Shown piece by piece: positions 13,701-27,200 of a DNA stretch of 64,000 nucleotides. This DNA is from Effrenium voratum (lineage: Eukaryota; Sar; Dinophyceae; Suessiales; Symbiodiniaceae). Position 1 is the stretch's first letter. Every line of letters begins with the position of its first letter. The DNA lies in assembly GCA_963377175.1 (NCBI GenBank), contig CAUJNA010003247.1:224001-288000 (forward strand), in the 5' to 3' direction. The notes under the pieces were generated by a model. It had not been told where the DNA came from. It ran no database searches and saw only the letters and a list, made by a program, of their open reading frames with translations. A program made the position numbers and the translations under genes.

Positions 13701-14960
13701 GGGTAAGAAACCCCAGGTCCGCTGCGTTGATGCTGCCACTGCTTGCGACTTGCCACGCGCCTTGAGCATAGGCGAAGAGAACATCGGAGTGGCTCCTATA
13801 CCTTGGCGGCGACCCCGCACTATGTTAATGACAGAATGCGGGGGATTTTTGGTTTTCTGGCATGGGGAAGGGCATGGACAAGGCGCCGTTCACCCAGCAG
13901 CAACGTGAAGAGCTTGGCGGGCAGGAGCTCGGACTTGGCGTCGTCGGGGCAGGAGTCGAAGAGGAGCAGGGTGGCCAAACTTGGCATCAATCTTGTCCCG
14001 CAGTGCCCCCATTGCTTGTGCCAGACTGCGAGGCGCGGACTCATGGTCAGCCAGGATGGAAAGTCCAACCTCCAGCACGACCGGGCCCAAACGCATGAGC
14101 CATGTGTTGTGGCATCCATGCGTCGCACACAGTTGCTTGCCATCGAGCTTCGGGAGACAAAGCTGGCCCTGCCTGAGAAGGATGCACGTCGTGAGGAAGC
14201 ACGGGATCTTCCAACACAGGGTGACGCACTAGCAACAAGCCGGGATCTGCTTCAGCTAGCGCTCTCTGCCGGTCATATTCGGAGTACCGAGCGTCTAGGA
14301 CCGCCATTCTGAGCCCAAAAGGTTCTTCACGGCCGCAAACCAAATGAAGAGCAACGTCAACATCACATCCCAGACGACCAGAAAAGTTGCCTTGAGTGAG
14401 AGTTGCTTTGACCGAGTTCCCTTTTGATCCCTTGACTGTGTGGCCCCTTTCGCAGAGGGAAAGCAGCGTCTAAATCAGATATCAGATGACCAGAAAAATT
14501 GCCGTGAGTGAGAGCTCCTTTGACTGTGTTGTCTTTTGTTCTCTTGACTGTGTGGTCCCTTTTGCAGGTGCAAAGCAGCGTCAACATCAGATCCCAGATG
14601 ACCAGAAAAGTTGCCTTGAGCGAGAGTTCCCTTGATCAACATACCTGCCTTTCTTTATGAGCTGTTCTTTGTATCTACCTATCTATGTATATTATCTTTC
14701 TACCTACCTACCTATCTACTTATCTTTCTATCTGTATACATACACTGGTTTTCTCCATCTGTCTATCTATCTAACTACCTACCTATCTATCTATCTATAT
14801 CTGCATCTATCTATCTGTCTATCTATCCATCTATCTATAGTTTCATACATGTCTACGTATATCGTTTTTCTCCAGCTATTTATACATCGATCTATCTATC
14901 CGTCTATCCAATCTGGACTTTCTATTTATCTATATTTAATATCTCTATCTATAGATCTGC

Positions 14961-14994
<34 letters not shown>

Positions 14995-15218
14995 GTATCT
15001 TTGTCTCTCTTTGCACCTATCTATCGATTGATCTACCTCTCTCCATCTATCCACCAACCGGTATCCATTTCCATCTATCTGGCTATGTCTATATCTATCC
15101 GTTCTTCCCGTCTGTATCTGCAATTATCTACCTACCTACCTCATCTATGTGTCCGTCTATCTATCCATCTATCCATCTATCTATCTATCTATCTGGCTGT
15201 CTGTCTCCTTGTCTCTCG

Positions 15219-15275
<57 letters not shown>

Positions 15276-18200
15276 AGCTGGTCTTTTTTTTACCATTTCT
15301 ATTGGTCTATCTACATCTGTTTTCTCCCTTTACGCCTATCTATCGATCGATTTATCTGTCCCTATCTATCTATTTATCTAATCCGTCTATCCATCTGCTT
15401 TTTGTCTATCTACCTATCTATTAATACATTTCTCTATGTATCTACCTACCTACCAACCTAATCTATTTATCAATATTTTTCTTTGCCTTTCTATCTCCCC
15501 ATCTCTCTATCTATATGTACTATCGATCTATCCATCTATCTCTATATCCAAGCTATCGATCAATCTATCTATTCATGTATCTGTCTATAAAAACTGATCT
15601 TTTGATGTAGTCTATCTTTCTATCTGTATGTTGTTCTCCCTTTCTTGCGCTCCCTTTCTTGTCGCAGAGTCCGGAACAGTCCAACACACGCGGGGGGGAT
15701 GCGAGGCCGGAAAAACTGGGTGTTGAAGCATCCACTAGCCCATTCCAGGTAGCTGTGCTGACCATGCATCCTTAATGGCAAAGGGGACCCCAAAAACGCA
15801 GCCCCAAAGATGACCTTTCAGCGACCGACAAGCCAACACACATGACATGCCAGCAAACCAAACAACCCCGCACCACACCAACAAAGAAATAAGCTAGCAA
15901 ACAACCAAGCAAGCACACAGGCCGGTAAAGTAAGTAAAACAAGCAATAACCTGATTTCGCTCAAGACAATGAGTATCCAAGAAGCAACCAAACAAAACAA
16001 GAAGCATGCAACCAATGCCAACAACGCAAAACCATGCAGCGACTAACAAAGAGATATGAAGCAATAAAGCAGGCCAACCACAGAAACTCAGATCTCCAGT
16101 GGCCAATTGAAACGGCTGCTATTGTGGGGTAAGTTGCGTTTTAAAGGAGAATCCTCTCCCAAAAAAGTTCAAGGCTGACTTCCTCAGTGGACTGGCCAAC
16201 ACAAGCTCCCCAACTTGTTGAGTGCCACAGAAAAACAAAGTTCAGGAACTCAGGGAGTGACAGGCAACGGGAACCGGAGAGCATTAAACACCCTCAAGGA
16301 AGCCTGACGGCCATCTGAGACTGGGAGCTCCCCAATTTTTGACAAGCCCATACACCCGGGCGTGCTGTAGGGAAGCATGGTACAGCTTGCCGTTGGCGGG
16401 GTTGAACCAAGCCTTTGTGCAAACATCTTACTGTGATTTAGCCACTATTCTTCAAAGAACTCGGTAAGAGTTCCCTTGAAAGGAGTCCAAGGGTTGGGTC
16501 AGTTCCCTTGAAAGGAGTCCAAGGGTTGGGTCTTCAAGTCAGTGGCTCAAAATTGTGAACTTTTCTTTGGTTGGTCCTGAAAGGGAAGCTGAAATGGTTG
16601 GTTGGCTGCAGGGAACCCTGCAAGGAAACCAAGCCTTCAAATGATGAATTCCTTTCTAGTTGATGGATTGGATTGCAGGTTTGGTGGTTCAAATCCCCAG
16701 TCCCCACCAATCCAAACCACCAATAAATTGGTACCTGAGATATTTGAAGCAAGCCCAAACACAACAAAACCTTCTTCAAAGGGTGTCTCAAACCCACTCA
16801 GTGATTGAAGGGGAAAAACAACAACAAACAAGCCCTTCTTCAAAACCGGAAAACAAAAAAACAAAAGCAACACAAACACAGAAGCCCTTTTGGCAGCCAA
16901 AGGAAGCCGGTCGGCGGTGTTGGATCACTGGCCACATTATTTTACCATATTCTTTATTTGTTTTTTTTTTTTTTTTACCATGATCAAAGTCACCCCCCTA
17001 AGTGGTGGGGTAAAGGAAAACAACCCCATTTTCTGACTTTAACCCCCAGAAACCGTCCAAATAATGACACCAGGATCAATGAACACGGCTGTGGATCGAG
17101 CGAGCCGAGGCGCTGAACGGTGCTGGCGGAGTCACACTCCTGCAGCCCGGCGCTGTCTGGCTTCAACGTGTACCTGGCGCGCCGAGAATCCTTCGCTGGA
17201 GAAAAAGCTGGCACTCCAATGACCTCTGTCCAAATGGCCCGAGGCTCGTGTTGTGAAGGTTCGAACTTATTTGGGTAAGCCCCGCAAAATGGAATTGAGC
17301 AGAAGGAGCCCCCGGCTGTTAATCCCGTTTTGGGCTAAGGGCTAAATAATAACTAGCAATACTCTACCCAGGTGCAAACCTCGTACTTCCCAAAATCTCG
17401 GTTTCTGCTTCCCTGCTAAAAGTTTACCTTTTTGTGGTTTAATGGAAAACCCATGTTGCACCTTGCTAAAGGCGTCTGGCGCTGTGGAACTAATGAATGT
17501 ACAGGCTTTGCACCGCCATCCTAATCAAGCCCCTGAAGGGGTCCGTCGATTCGGCACCAAGTGCATGCTGACAACTTAGACCGTTGGCGGGGTGTGTTTG
17601 TTGCTTTGCTTCGTCGGCTTTGTTCTCAGTGCGGCATGCGGGCCCATCATACGGCCGTGTGTCTTGTTTGTTTTTGCCGCTCTCTGGCTATGCCCTGTCT
17701 TTGCTTCGGTCTCACTGCCTCGTTGCCATGATGGCAATGGACAGAATCTACGGACAGATTCCCATTCAGTCCCGCTGGTTTGAATAAGCTTGGTTAGTTT
17801 TTTGGCTGCCCGCTAAACCCATTAGTTGGCAAAAAGTTGAAGTCCCAACATCCAAGCAGAATGCAACAAAGAAATGGTGGAAGCTTTGCAACCTTCGTCT
17901 TTGAACTGTAGCGGTTTCCGGGGGACAAGGGTGCCCTTGTGTCATGGACACCTTGACCATCGTGCTAGGAATCGGCAAAGAGGGCAGCCTAGAGACCAAC
18001 CGAACAAAAGCGTCCCCTAAAATGGATGGCTTTCCTGGGCCCTTCTCTCAGACTCCATTGCGAACACAGGGGTTCACCAAAAAGTGGATGAGAAAGGGCG
18101 CATAAAGATGGTGGGCCTTCGTCTTCGGGATAACCATGAATGTGATCTGTTCCCCTTAATTCTGGCTAGGGGTGGTCACCAACCCGTAAAGCCGCACTGA

Positions 18201-21200
18201 CAATCACACGTTCAGGCGTGCGAAGCCCTGTTCACGCAAGTGATCCAAAGGACTGCATGCAGAATTAAGACACGGCATCCCCAAAAAGAGAACCATGGCC
18301 GCGAGCTGACTACGTCCCCATTCCGAATGGGCGTGTCATTCTTGTTTAGGGCCACTTATTTGCGTCTTCAAAGGAAACCAACTGGCAAACCCACCATTTC
18401 GGGGGTAACACTTCAGCTGAAATCTTAAACGTTGCCTGAAAATTGCAGAAGCGCCGCAACCACAAACAAGCACAAGCGCACTCGCAAACGCACACGCGTT
18501 TGCGCCAGCGCATGCCCAACTTAGCGAGTAGCCGAGCGAGCCCGCGGGCGCGCCCCGCCCGCCCACACACAGCGAGAGATGTTTGGGGGGTCCCGGGCCT
18601 AAGATTGTCGATGATGCCGTCACTCTTCCAGGAGTTCTGATTGAAGGCGTTCCTGCGGGAGAGCCAAGCTGCTTCGGGGGTTCGGAGCCTGGTGGAAAGC
18701 AAAGTAAAGCAATGGCTCCGCAGCGTCGAGATTAGAGATTCAAGGGTTACCGGTTTGGGGCCCAAAAGGAAACAACAAACCGTCCAAGTGCGCTGCCCGC
18801 AACCAATGCAGAGTCGAAACCAGTGGGGGTTTGGAACCTGACGAAACCAATGCAGAGTCGAGATTCCACCAGTACAAGTTGTAGGAGACGATCATCGCTT
18901 TCAAGTTCCCTTCCCCCACGGCGAAGGTGGTGGTGGTGGTGGTGAGGCCGCAGTCGATGCGGAAGTAGGTCTCACAGCTGCCCTTGACGGCGCTGGGCTC
19001 TGATCCAGTGAAGCTGCGATCTTTCAGGAAGCACTTGCCCCACTGAGGACCTCGCGAGCCGTAACCGAGCGACAAAGATACTCCCACTGCTGAGAGCAAA
19101 CGTGTTGAAAAACATGGATGGCGCCGTAAACACTTTGTCAACCACCATAAACCTAGGAATAAACACCTTTCCCAGCATGATCTTTCAGAGGCCAAAGATG
19201 GTACCCAACGTTCACCCAGTGAACATAGTCTTACCCAAGTCTTGTAAATGAGGTCTGTGCACTTCCATGTTGGCTGGCGGTGAGGTGAACCCGCCCTCTT
19301 TGCATTGGGTGAACATGCCTGCGGCATGGTAGCGAAAGAGTAGGGCACATCCCGATAGCTGGCAGTTTGATACCTTTCTTTGCCTGCTGCCCGCTTTGCC
19401 CCATATCTCCGGCAGTAGTTTGGACCCTAGCATTTAAGCATTTACTCGATGGTCTCGGGACACAATGGCCGTCCATATCCGACTGTGGATGGCGCCCATG
19501 TTGCCTTGCTAGCTCTTCCGACATGGTTCCACTATATTCCCTTGCAGGGCAGTCTAGTTGGTTGGAACTCTGTGCTCCAATCGTGTGCTAGGCCCTTTCT
19601 CGCGAGGCTCCGCTGAATGGACATGTTTCACAAGTTGGCCTTTAGCTACAGGACGAACAAATGCCAGGAAATTGACTGCTGTGTATGCTTTTGGGATGTG
19701 TGAAACCCTATGAACGGGGCAAACCACCCATCAACTGGTGCATTGTGCCAGAACCTGCCATCCAAGGGAAGATGATATCTGGAAGGCAACTCTCAGTTCG
19801 GCTGTGAATTACTGGAAGGTCACTTCAAGGAGCCTCGGAACCCGGGATTCATAGCATCCTGAAGCGCAACCAATTCACGGAATGTGCCTGCTTCAAACCA
19901 GGCGTAGGGCAAATGGAATAGCCAAAAATAAATCCTGCGCCAGGTGCCAGGTCACCCGCCTGAAATGAGAACTCCCAGTTTCCGGAAACCGGGCGTCCTC
20001 ATGCACCCCCCGGCAAGGGCAACCCGGTTCAGCCGCGCCGCAGAAGGAGAAGGAGTTGCAGCCTGCCTGCGAGGTACGACTGGGATAGAAAGGGGAAACC
20101 TTAACAAAAGCAAAGAAGGCCGGAATTCACTGGGCAACCGGGATGAACAAATCCTAATGCTGCAGGATTGTATGGGATCTTATGGGAACCGTCTTGCACA
20201 TATGGCTTCGGGATGGACTGCTATTTGAACACAAGCAGCTCAGCCTCCCTCTGGGGAGCTTGGATTGGGGGGGGGGGTGTTGGCCAGCGTGGTGCAATCC
20301 CTTCCCAACTGCACCAAAAAGGTAACGAGGTCGCATTTCAAGAAAAGAGCAGTGGTTTTTGTGACTCTTGGATGGCAAGAAGTGGCATCCGAGAGATAAC
20401 CGAGCTGCAAGTAGGCCATGGCTACCTGTCTGTGTCTGCGCAGGGCCTTGGCTGGTTCGCTTGCTTTGCTTGGCTCCGTTCCAGCTTTGCCTGTGCGCTT
20501 GCTTCAATGTTTCTGCTCCAAGCCTTTCGTTTGTGCCATAGCTCGTAGGTACAATGTCAAGTGACATCCTCAATTTTGCCTTCCAGGTCTGGTCTAAAGG
20601 CCCCAAGTAACAGTGCGAAAGCCCCAAAACGCCCTGCAACTCTAAGACCCTAAGGTGGGCCGCGCCTTGGCGTCGCAGGCGCTCTGGCACTTCCCGGGGC
20701 TGATGTCGCTGCTCACTGCGCCCAGGCCATTTCCCTCGGAAGTGGCCAAAGCTCCCAGGGAGCTCCAGCACAAAGTGCCTCAGAGCAGACTTTGGATGAT
20801 GGGGTGGCGAGGGTTTGGGGCCCCTTTTGCTTCGGAAGCAACAGGAAAACCAAGCATTTTGCTTAAAGGGGAAGCAATCAGAAAGCCAAGTTTTCAGGCT
20901 CCTTTGCTTCTTCAGGGCTAGTGGACTCGGGTCTGGGTAGAGGTGAAACCTTAGTGCAACATCCCACAAAGAGGAGTCCTAGATCTTGGATAGTTCAAGA
21001 TCTACCATGTCTAAACATTCAGCTCCATTGCTATCCATTTAAACCTTAATGCCCACCTTTACGGGCTCAATCTCTCTACATGCTCGAAAGTTGAGTAGAC
21101 ATTGGTCGAAAGCTGGGCTTTCGGATGAGATTGCCAAGTGGACCCCAGGCTAGCCACAAGACTAGGTAACCAGCCATTTTCCTTTGGGCTTGAAGGGTTG

Positions 21201-24200
21201 GTTCTCTTGGTCTCAGGCAAATGGATCAGGGCAAATATGTTCCAAGGTGAATGAAACTGTACAATGCTGTCCTGCTTCGACAACCCCTGAACCCCCTCCA
21301 ATCCGATTTGTCCGGTGGTTCTGCACGGCCCTAGGCCATAAGCAAGACCTGGACTAATTGATCCTAAACTCAGCTTTAGCTCTAGCAAATCGACCACCTC
21401 AATCTTAAACCATACCTTCAGCCAATCCTAGACCCATCAAACCTGCCCCTGGGCGACAGAGGCTCCGCTTTTGGCGCTGCAAATGATGCTCAGCCAAGCA
21501 GTGCATGAAAGGTGCATTCCCAAAGGACCCTTCTCGTTGTATAAGTACATGTCTACGTTTGCACAAAAAATACGGACCAAATTTCAATCATGTCAGCTGC
21601 AGTTGAGGGCAAGAGCCGATGTAATTTGAGGATGCTTGTTTGGTTCCCGGTTCAAAGCCACCAACGGCGGCCCCCTTGCCTAACACATTCCTAGTACTCC
21701 CTGACACTCCTGACGCATTGCCCTAAAGTTACAACCGCAGTTGAAAAGGAGCCCGCAAAAAGAATTGCCTGCTCTGGCAAGCTCGCTTCAACCGTCCCAG
21801 CTACATGTTGAAAGCAAGGTTGTTGGTAGCTGGCATCAAGAAATGTCCGAAACAGGGAGACAATAAGAAGCAGCTCTTGGATCCAGGCTACCTGACTCAG
21901 CCGTGGTGGTTGTGGCGGCGAGTGTTGTCGTCTTGGTTGTGGTGGTGGTTGCAGTAACGGTGGTTGTCGCAGTCGTTGAATCCCCGCAGCTGGTCTTGAA
22001 GTAGCTCCTAGCCGCGCATGCCCCGGCACGAGCTAAGGCTAGGAATCAAGGAGTCGCCGCCGACCAAGGCCGTTGGTTTCTTGTGGGGCGGATACGCTTG
22101 GTTTTTTACTGGTTGCGGTTGCTTTGTTGTGGGTAATATTTGTTTTATTTCTTTTGTTGGTTATAACTTATAGCCAATAAGAACTCAAAACTTATAACAA
22201 ATAATAAAGCAAACACAACTAATAAGTTTGACTTGTGATTGGGTTTCCTTGCGAGCACGGCCAGAAAGAAGCTCCATGTTTTTGGACAAGCTCCTGTTCC
22301 CCTCATATTCGCTTTGAGGTTTAGTGAAATCCCCAAGCAGCCGCATCACCTCGCCCAAAGGCGCTCGGTGCATCCGTGACCCACAATGGGAATCGGAAGT
22401 ATAGAAGGTTACCAAATGGAGTTCGAAGCACCATTGATTTTCAGTGAAGCCATCACATAGTACGATGGTATTGCTGAGCTATTTTGCGGGTGTTCTCTCC
22501 CCAGGGTTTGGAACCAGTCATTCCCTCAGTGCCATCCGCTTTTACCCTCCAACATTTTTGTCAGGTGCTCCAGAACCCGACAGGGTCGAAATGCCACAGA
22601 AAAGCCAAAGGGCCCCAAAGGACCCCAACAAAAAACCGAGAAAAACCCGCAGAACCAACAGGATCCAACAAAAATGGGCTGGTTGGAAACCAAAGAAACC
22701 AAACCCATCTACCCTCTTCGATTCGGAATGATCGCTCCTGCACTTGCCCTTGGTGACAGTGGGCTCTGACCCGGTCAGCACCCGTTCTTTCAAGAAGCAG
22801 CCGTTCCACTGCGGGCCTCCCACAGGCGCTCGATTTGATTTATTTGTTCATGCGGGGGCGGGGGCAGCCCAAGGGTCCATCAGTTCAGCTTTCCTCTAGT
22901 CACGCTAGATGTGTTTTCTCTTTTTGCTGGGGGGGGCAACCCTCCTGGTGGCTTGGAATTATGTTAGATTGGTAGCTTAGGGGTTAGGGACTGAAACCCG
23001 TAGCCCAAGGATCGCCAGTGGTCAGGTAACCCTTTTCTATTCCCCATTCTCTTCAACCATAGTTCTTTTCAAAAACCAGGTGTTTCCCCTGGGTTTTTGA
23101 TGGCTTCCTGGAAAGAGGGATCCCTGGAAAGAATGGGGAAGGTACCAGTAGAGATTTGATGTTTTGAGTTGAAGGAAACTGGGGATTTCAACCCCCGGGT
23201 CTTGCTGAGGGTAAACTTCTAAACCACCAAATCTCTACTGGTACTTTCCCATTCTTTCCAGGGATCCTTTTTCCAGGAAACCATTTTTGAAAAGAACGAT
23301 GGTTTAAAATAATGGGAATCACCCCCTAGAAAACCAAACTGGCGTTGGTTGGGGGAAGCTGAAATGGTTGGCCCTCCTGTGCCAAGCAAAAGGGGCTTCA
23401 CCAGCGCTTCCCAGGACTCATTTTCGTTGCGCCAGCCAAAGGTAATCGCACCGCTCGCCTCCAGACTGGATTTGCAGTCTAAACTTTGTCACTAAACGGT
23501 CTTCCCCAAAAGCATGCAGTCCAGACACGGGAGTGAGACCAGCTGAGTCAGAGAATGGTTGTTGCATGTGGTTGTTGCACGTTCGTTGTCCAAGAATAGT
23601 ACCTGTAATATGAGGGCCGAAGTACTTGGATTTAGGTGGGCTCCCGGCTGAACATGATCAATCCCAAAGCTCGGTTGCTTTCTGCTCCCCTGCTAAAAGT
23701 TTGACTTTTAGTGGTTTAATGGAACGCCCATTAGTTGGCAAAAAGTTAAAGTCCTAACATCCAAGCAAGATGCAACAAAGAGAAGAGGGTTCCCTTTTCC
23801 TGCCAGCGTAACTCGGGCAGGCTTGGAGCTTTTGGTTGTGGGGTAGGTTGAAACGAAAATGTCATGATCACAAGAGCATCATGACAAAAAGGACACTAAT
23901 TCGCCACGCATATTGGCTGTTCGGCCAAGTAAGTCAGTGGCAGAAAAACCGGCAACGTCAACTCCTGTCAGGAGAAAGTGGATTGCCTAGCTTGGCCGGC
24001 CGCCAAGTGCATGGTTTCACAGGGTTCTATAGTTTGATCACTCCAAGATAGACTGACACCCAAGGGGCTGCCCTCAAAAGGGATGGGCTCCTTGGTGTAA
24101 CTACACCTTGGAAAAGAAACAAGTTGAAGCCTGATATTCCTGCCGGGAAATCATGACCAAGTCCGGTGCCTCCGAACACCCCACCGAAAGTGAGGCCTTT

Positions 24201-27200
24201 TGTGGCCCAAAGTGATATGCAAAGGGGACAAATAGGTTGGTCTCAAAAATATGGAACTAGTGGGACCCCAACAAACTTTTAAATAACTTGCTTTTAAACC
24301 AAAAATGGCTTCTTTTTGAATAGCTTCCTTCCAAAATAACTAGGGCTTAGTAGGGAACTCGTGGGAACAAAGGTGGTTCTGTTGGCTTGCTTTTGAACCA
24401 AGGTACATTGTCACTGTCGGCGAAAAAGCAGCAGCTGAATCGCCAATTACTCCAACTAACTCTTGTGCAAAGGAGGCTGCCCAGTTCCATGAAGATCACT
24501 TGTCTAGGACAACTTGTGTTGTTTCTTGCAGGGTTCCTATTTCCTGCCAGTTGGGGTGAACGTGGCAACATGCCTTGGGGCAACCTCCGCTTTCCTGAAC
24601 TTACATGAGACCCAAGCAGAGGGACGGGTCGCAAGAGCACCGGTCGCTGTGCCCGAATCAACTCTTGCTTGGAAGGGGAAGCTTGTGGCGAATTCGACTT
24701 GCAATGAAAACATCAAGCGTATAACCTTCAATTCCTGAGTGGATTGGCCCCACAAAAATCCAACTTTGTCTTAGCGGATTGGCCAAACAGATGCAAGTCC
24801 GACACTTTTCCTTCGCAACATCATCTCTTCGAACAATCATAAGGTTCGGAAACTCAGGGAGTGGTTTCAGTGGTGAGCTAGGTCCAGATTTGTCCGTCCG
24901 GTGCGCTGGGGGCCCAGCAAAACGAGAAAGACTTGCAGTTGGCCTTGCCGTCGCACTCCTCGCACAGGCGAAAGGGAGACGTGGGCATATGTTAAAGTAG
25001 GGTCAACCGCCCCATGGTTGGTTGGTGTCCTGGGGCTCCAAAACCGCTTGCTTTGAGACCCCTAAGCTAACACGGGTTACGGGGACCTTCTCGGGTTCTG
25101 CAAACCAAGCCCCAGGACCCTTAGGGTAACGCAAAGCAAACAGGTGACCCCACAAATAAACACACTCACGCGGAGGAGATCGCCCCCATGCATCATTCCA
25201 ACCGACCCCAAAGCCGGGCACCCGCAAACAATCACCCACAGCCTCTGGACTGATGGATTGCCAATGGCTGAGCCGAACTAACGTTTGAGCCACGCTCCCT
25301 TCGGACATAAACGAGGTACTCCCTTTATTGAAGTAGGAAAACCACCATTTTGGGATGCCAACGTTTACATTTCATGGCTGGTTGTCAAATGTTGGCTCCC
25401 AGTTTTGTAGCGTAAATCGCCATTCCATGGGGGCCCGTATCATTCGGGCCATATGAACACGTAACCATTGCGGCACACTAGATTTGACCAAGAAACAGAC
25501 AAAGAACCGACAAGCGCACTAGCGCGGGCCTAATCTTAGCTGCTGTCGGCTGAGCTATCCGAGCTTGCAGAGCTGCTGCTATAGGATGTTTTAACAAGAA
25601 ATCCCAGTTCTACACCCGCATCTTCAGCAAGTAACAAAACGGAACTGGCTCAAAGGCTGCCCGATGACTTGTCTGAAATACAAACTGGGGAACCGAGGCC
25701 AAACCTTTCCACGGATCCGATGGATTCTCCGTGAGGAAATGGAACGAACAGGAGAAGACCACCACAGCATTCCTCAATTTGCAATAGTGATAGGTTTCTT
25801 CTAAAACCAACAGGTTTCTTCTAAACAAATTAAGCAAATGGAAGCATTGGTGATCACCATGTCGCCACTTTCCGACGTCACACGCCGCTAGATCCAAAAC
25901 GGGGCGCCGCATCAACCCGCCTTGCACGGCATGTCAGTTGGTCGTCTTCATGCAGCTCTTGAACGGAATCAGCGGAAATCAAAACCCGGAGCACTTTCCT
26001 TAAAAGCCGATCACGAAATCATCCAAAGCTCCATGTTTCTTTGAGTTCCTTGGTCTGGCGCTCCCTTGCAGGATTTGCTCGTTTTCTCCCTCTCAGATGG
26101 AACTTGGCGTTCACCACGTGAAGCGCGGAAGGGTTCGGTCCCCCTGTTCGTTGTGGGGAAAGGTTGAAACATGAATTGCCATTCGTTGGTCCACTTTATG
26201 TCTCTTGCATTCTAACTCCACCGGATGTGTCGAACTCCTGTGGTTGTCACGGCTCCCTTACCAAGAATCTGGGCATGGGCGTGAACAAAAACCCATCAAG
26301 GCGTCCGTGCCCAACATCTCTGGCTGTTCCCTTCAAGGCTCCTTACCAACAATCCGCAGTTTGTCTCGAGAAAATGATGGGCAATCAGCCCCTAGAACAA
26401 GCCAAACCCGCAAAAGGAAAAGTGTCACAGGCAAAAGCCTACGGTCTCAACCCAAAACCCCCTTGCTTTGCAACACACATCTATTCAAGGGGTTGATTCC
26501 TCATTCTTCTCAACTATCGTTCTTTCCAAACACCGGATCTGTTTTCCCTGGTTTTCGCAGGTTTTCTAGAAAGATTCGGATCCCTGGAAAGAATCAAGAA
26601 ATGAAAGGTACCGTAAGATCTATGGGCTCAACAGTCAAGAGGTCTCAACCCCAACAGGTCTGTCGCGGCTTCTCCTTTTGGCATTCCGCCAGCGAGTTCG
26701 TGCTCACCTTCCCCGCGTGGGTCCCTTCGCTGGCCGCCAGGGCCGGCAGGCTGCCGTAGCAGTTCTCCTGAGCCAAAGCCCACCACCGATGGGCAGCGAC
26801 GTTTACCAAGCCACAACGGCACACACGGTGACGTTTATCTAAGGGTCTTGGTATTACATCCTGGGAATACACCCTGAAAATTGACCCCATTTAGGCATGT
26901 CCGGAGAAAGCCCGGTGTTGCATCATTCTGGGTCATTTCCCAAGGGTCTAAGCCCAGGGTGTAATACAAAAACCCTCAGCGTTTAAAGCCACAAACAATA
27001 TGAAGATATAGGGAATGCCATGTGTTTTCCAACCTAAGCTGGGTTGTTCAACATAAGTGGAACATGGAACCCACCAGAAGGTCCCGTCTAAAGGAAAATG
27101 GTCTTCCAGGACCTCTCAGGCAGGTTCCATGTTCGTGGACAGGAGGGTGCCCCTTTTTGACCACACAGTTGCTGCAAATTCATGGCTCTCGGGTGGGCTC

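Larger units (their letters stand above)
11960..14343 (-). pseudogene. Broken superfamily-3 (D5-like) primase-helicase, virus-type
   Basis: GC-rich coding-like block on the minus strand in at least five open pieces. In order they show GADGKS (Walker A, near 13.09 kb), IVLTFDE (Walker B, near 12.84 kb), WLMNAGDIPS (SF3 motif C with its Asn, near 12.70 kb) and QRDITLQ (arginine region). SF3 helicases of the D5 type drive DNA virus and mobile-element replication. Frame breaks separate motifs: just before Walker A, between Walker B and motif C, after motif C, and again near 12.55 kb. One clean GT-AG intron (12897-13011) also interrupts it. It sits in a gene A intron on the same strand. Decayed copy is the likeliest reading; assembly indels are possible. 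Confidence 0.6.
15601..17105. other. Gene A intron, right part
   Basis: No exon recognised. Holds a MITE-2-like copy (16170-16261), a 32-bp direct duplication (16468-16531) and a tRNA-like B-box piece near 16685 (GGTTCAAATCCCC). Confidence 0.4.

Noticed and set aside
14632..15276. 214-codon plus-strand open frame
   Set aside because: It is the translation of the CTAT microsatellite (Ile-Tyr-Leu-Ser repeats); no start context, splice sites or other frame support.
18440..18620. GC- and CpG-rich stretch as an EEP exon between 18860 and 17173
   Set aside because: Every frame gives low-complexity Cys/Ala or Arg-rich sequence without the expected EEP residues.
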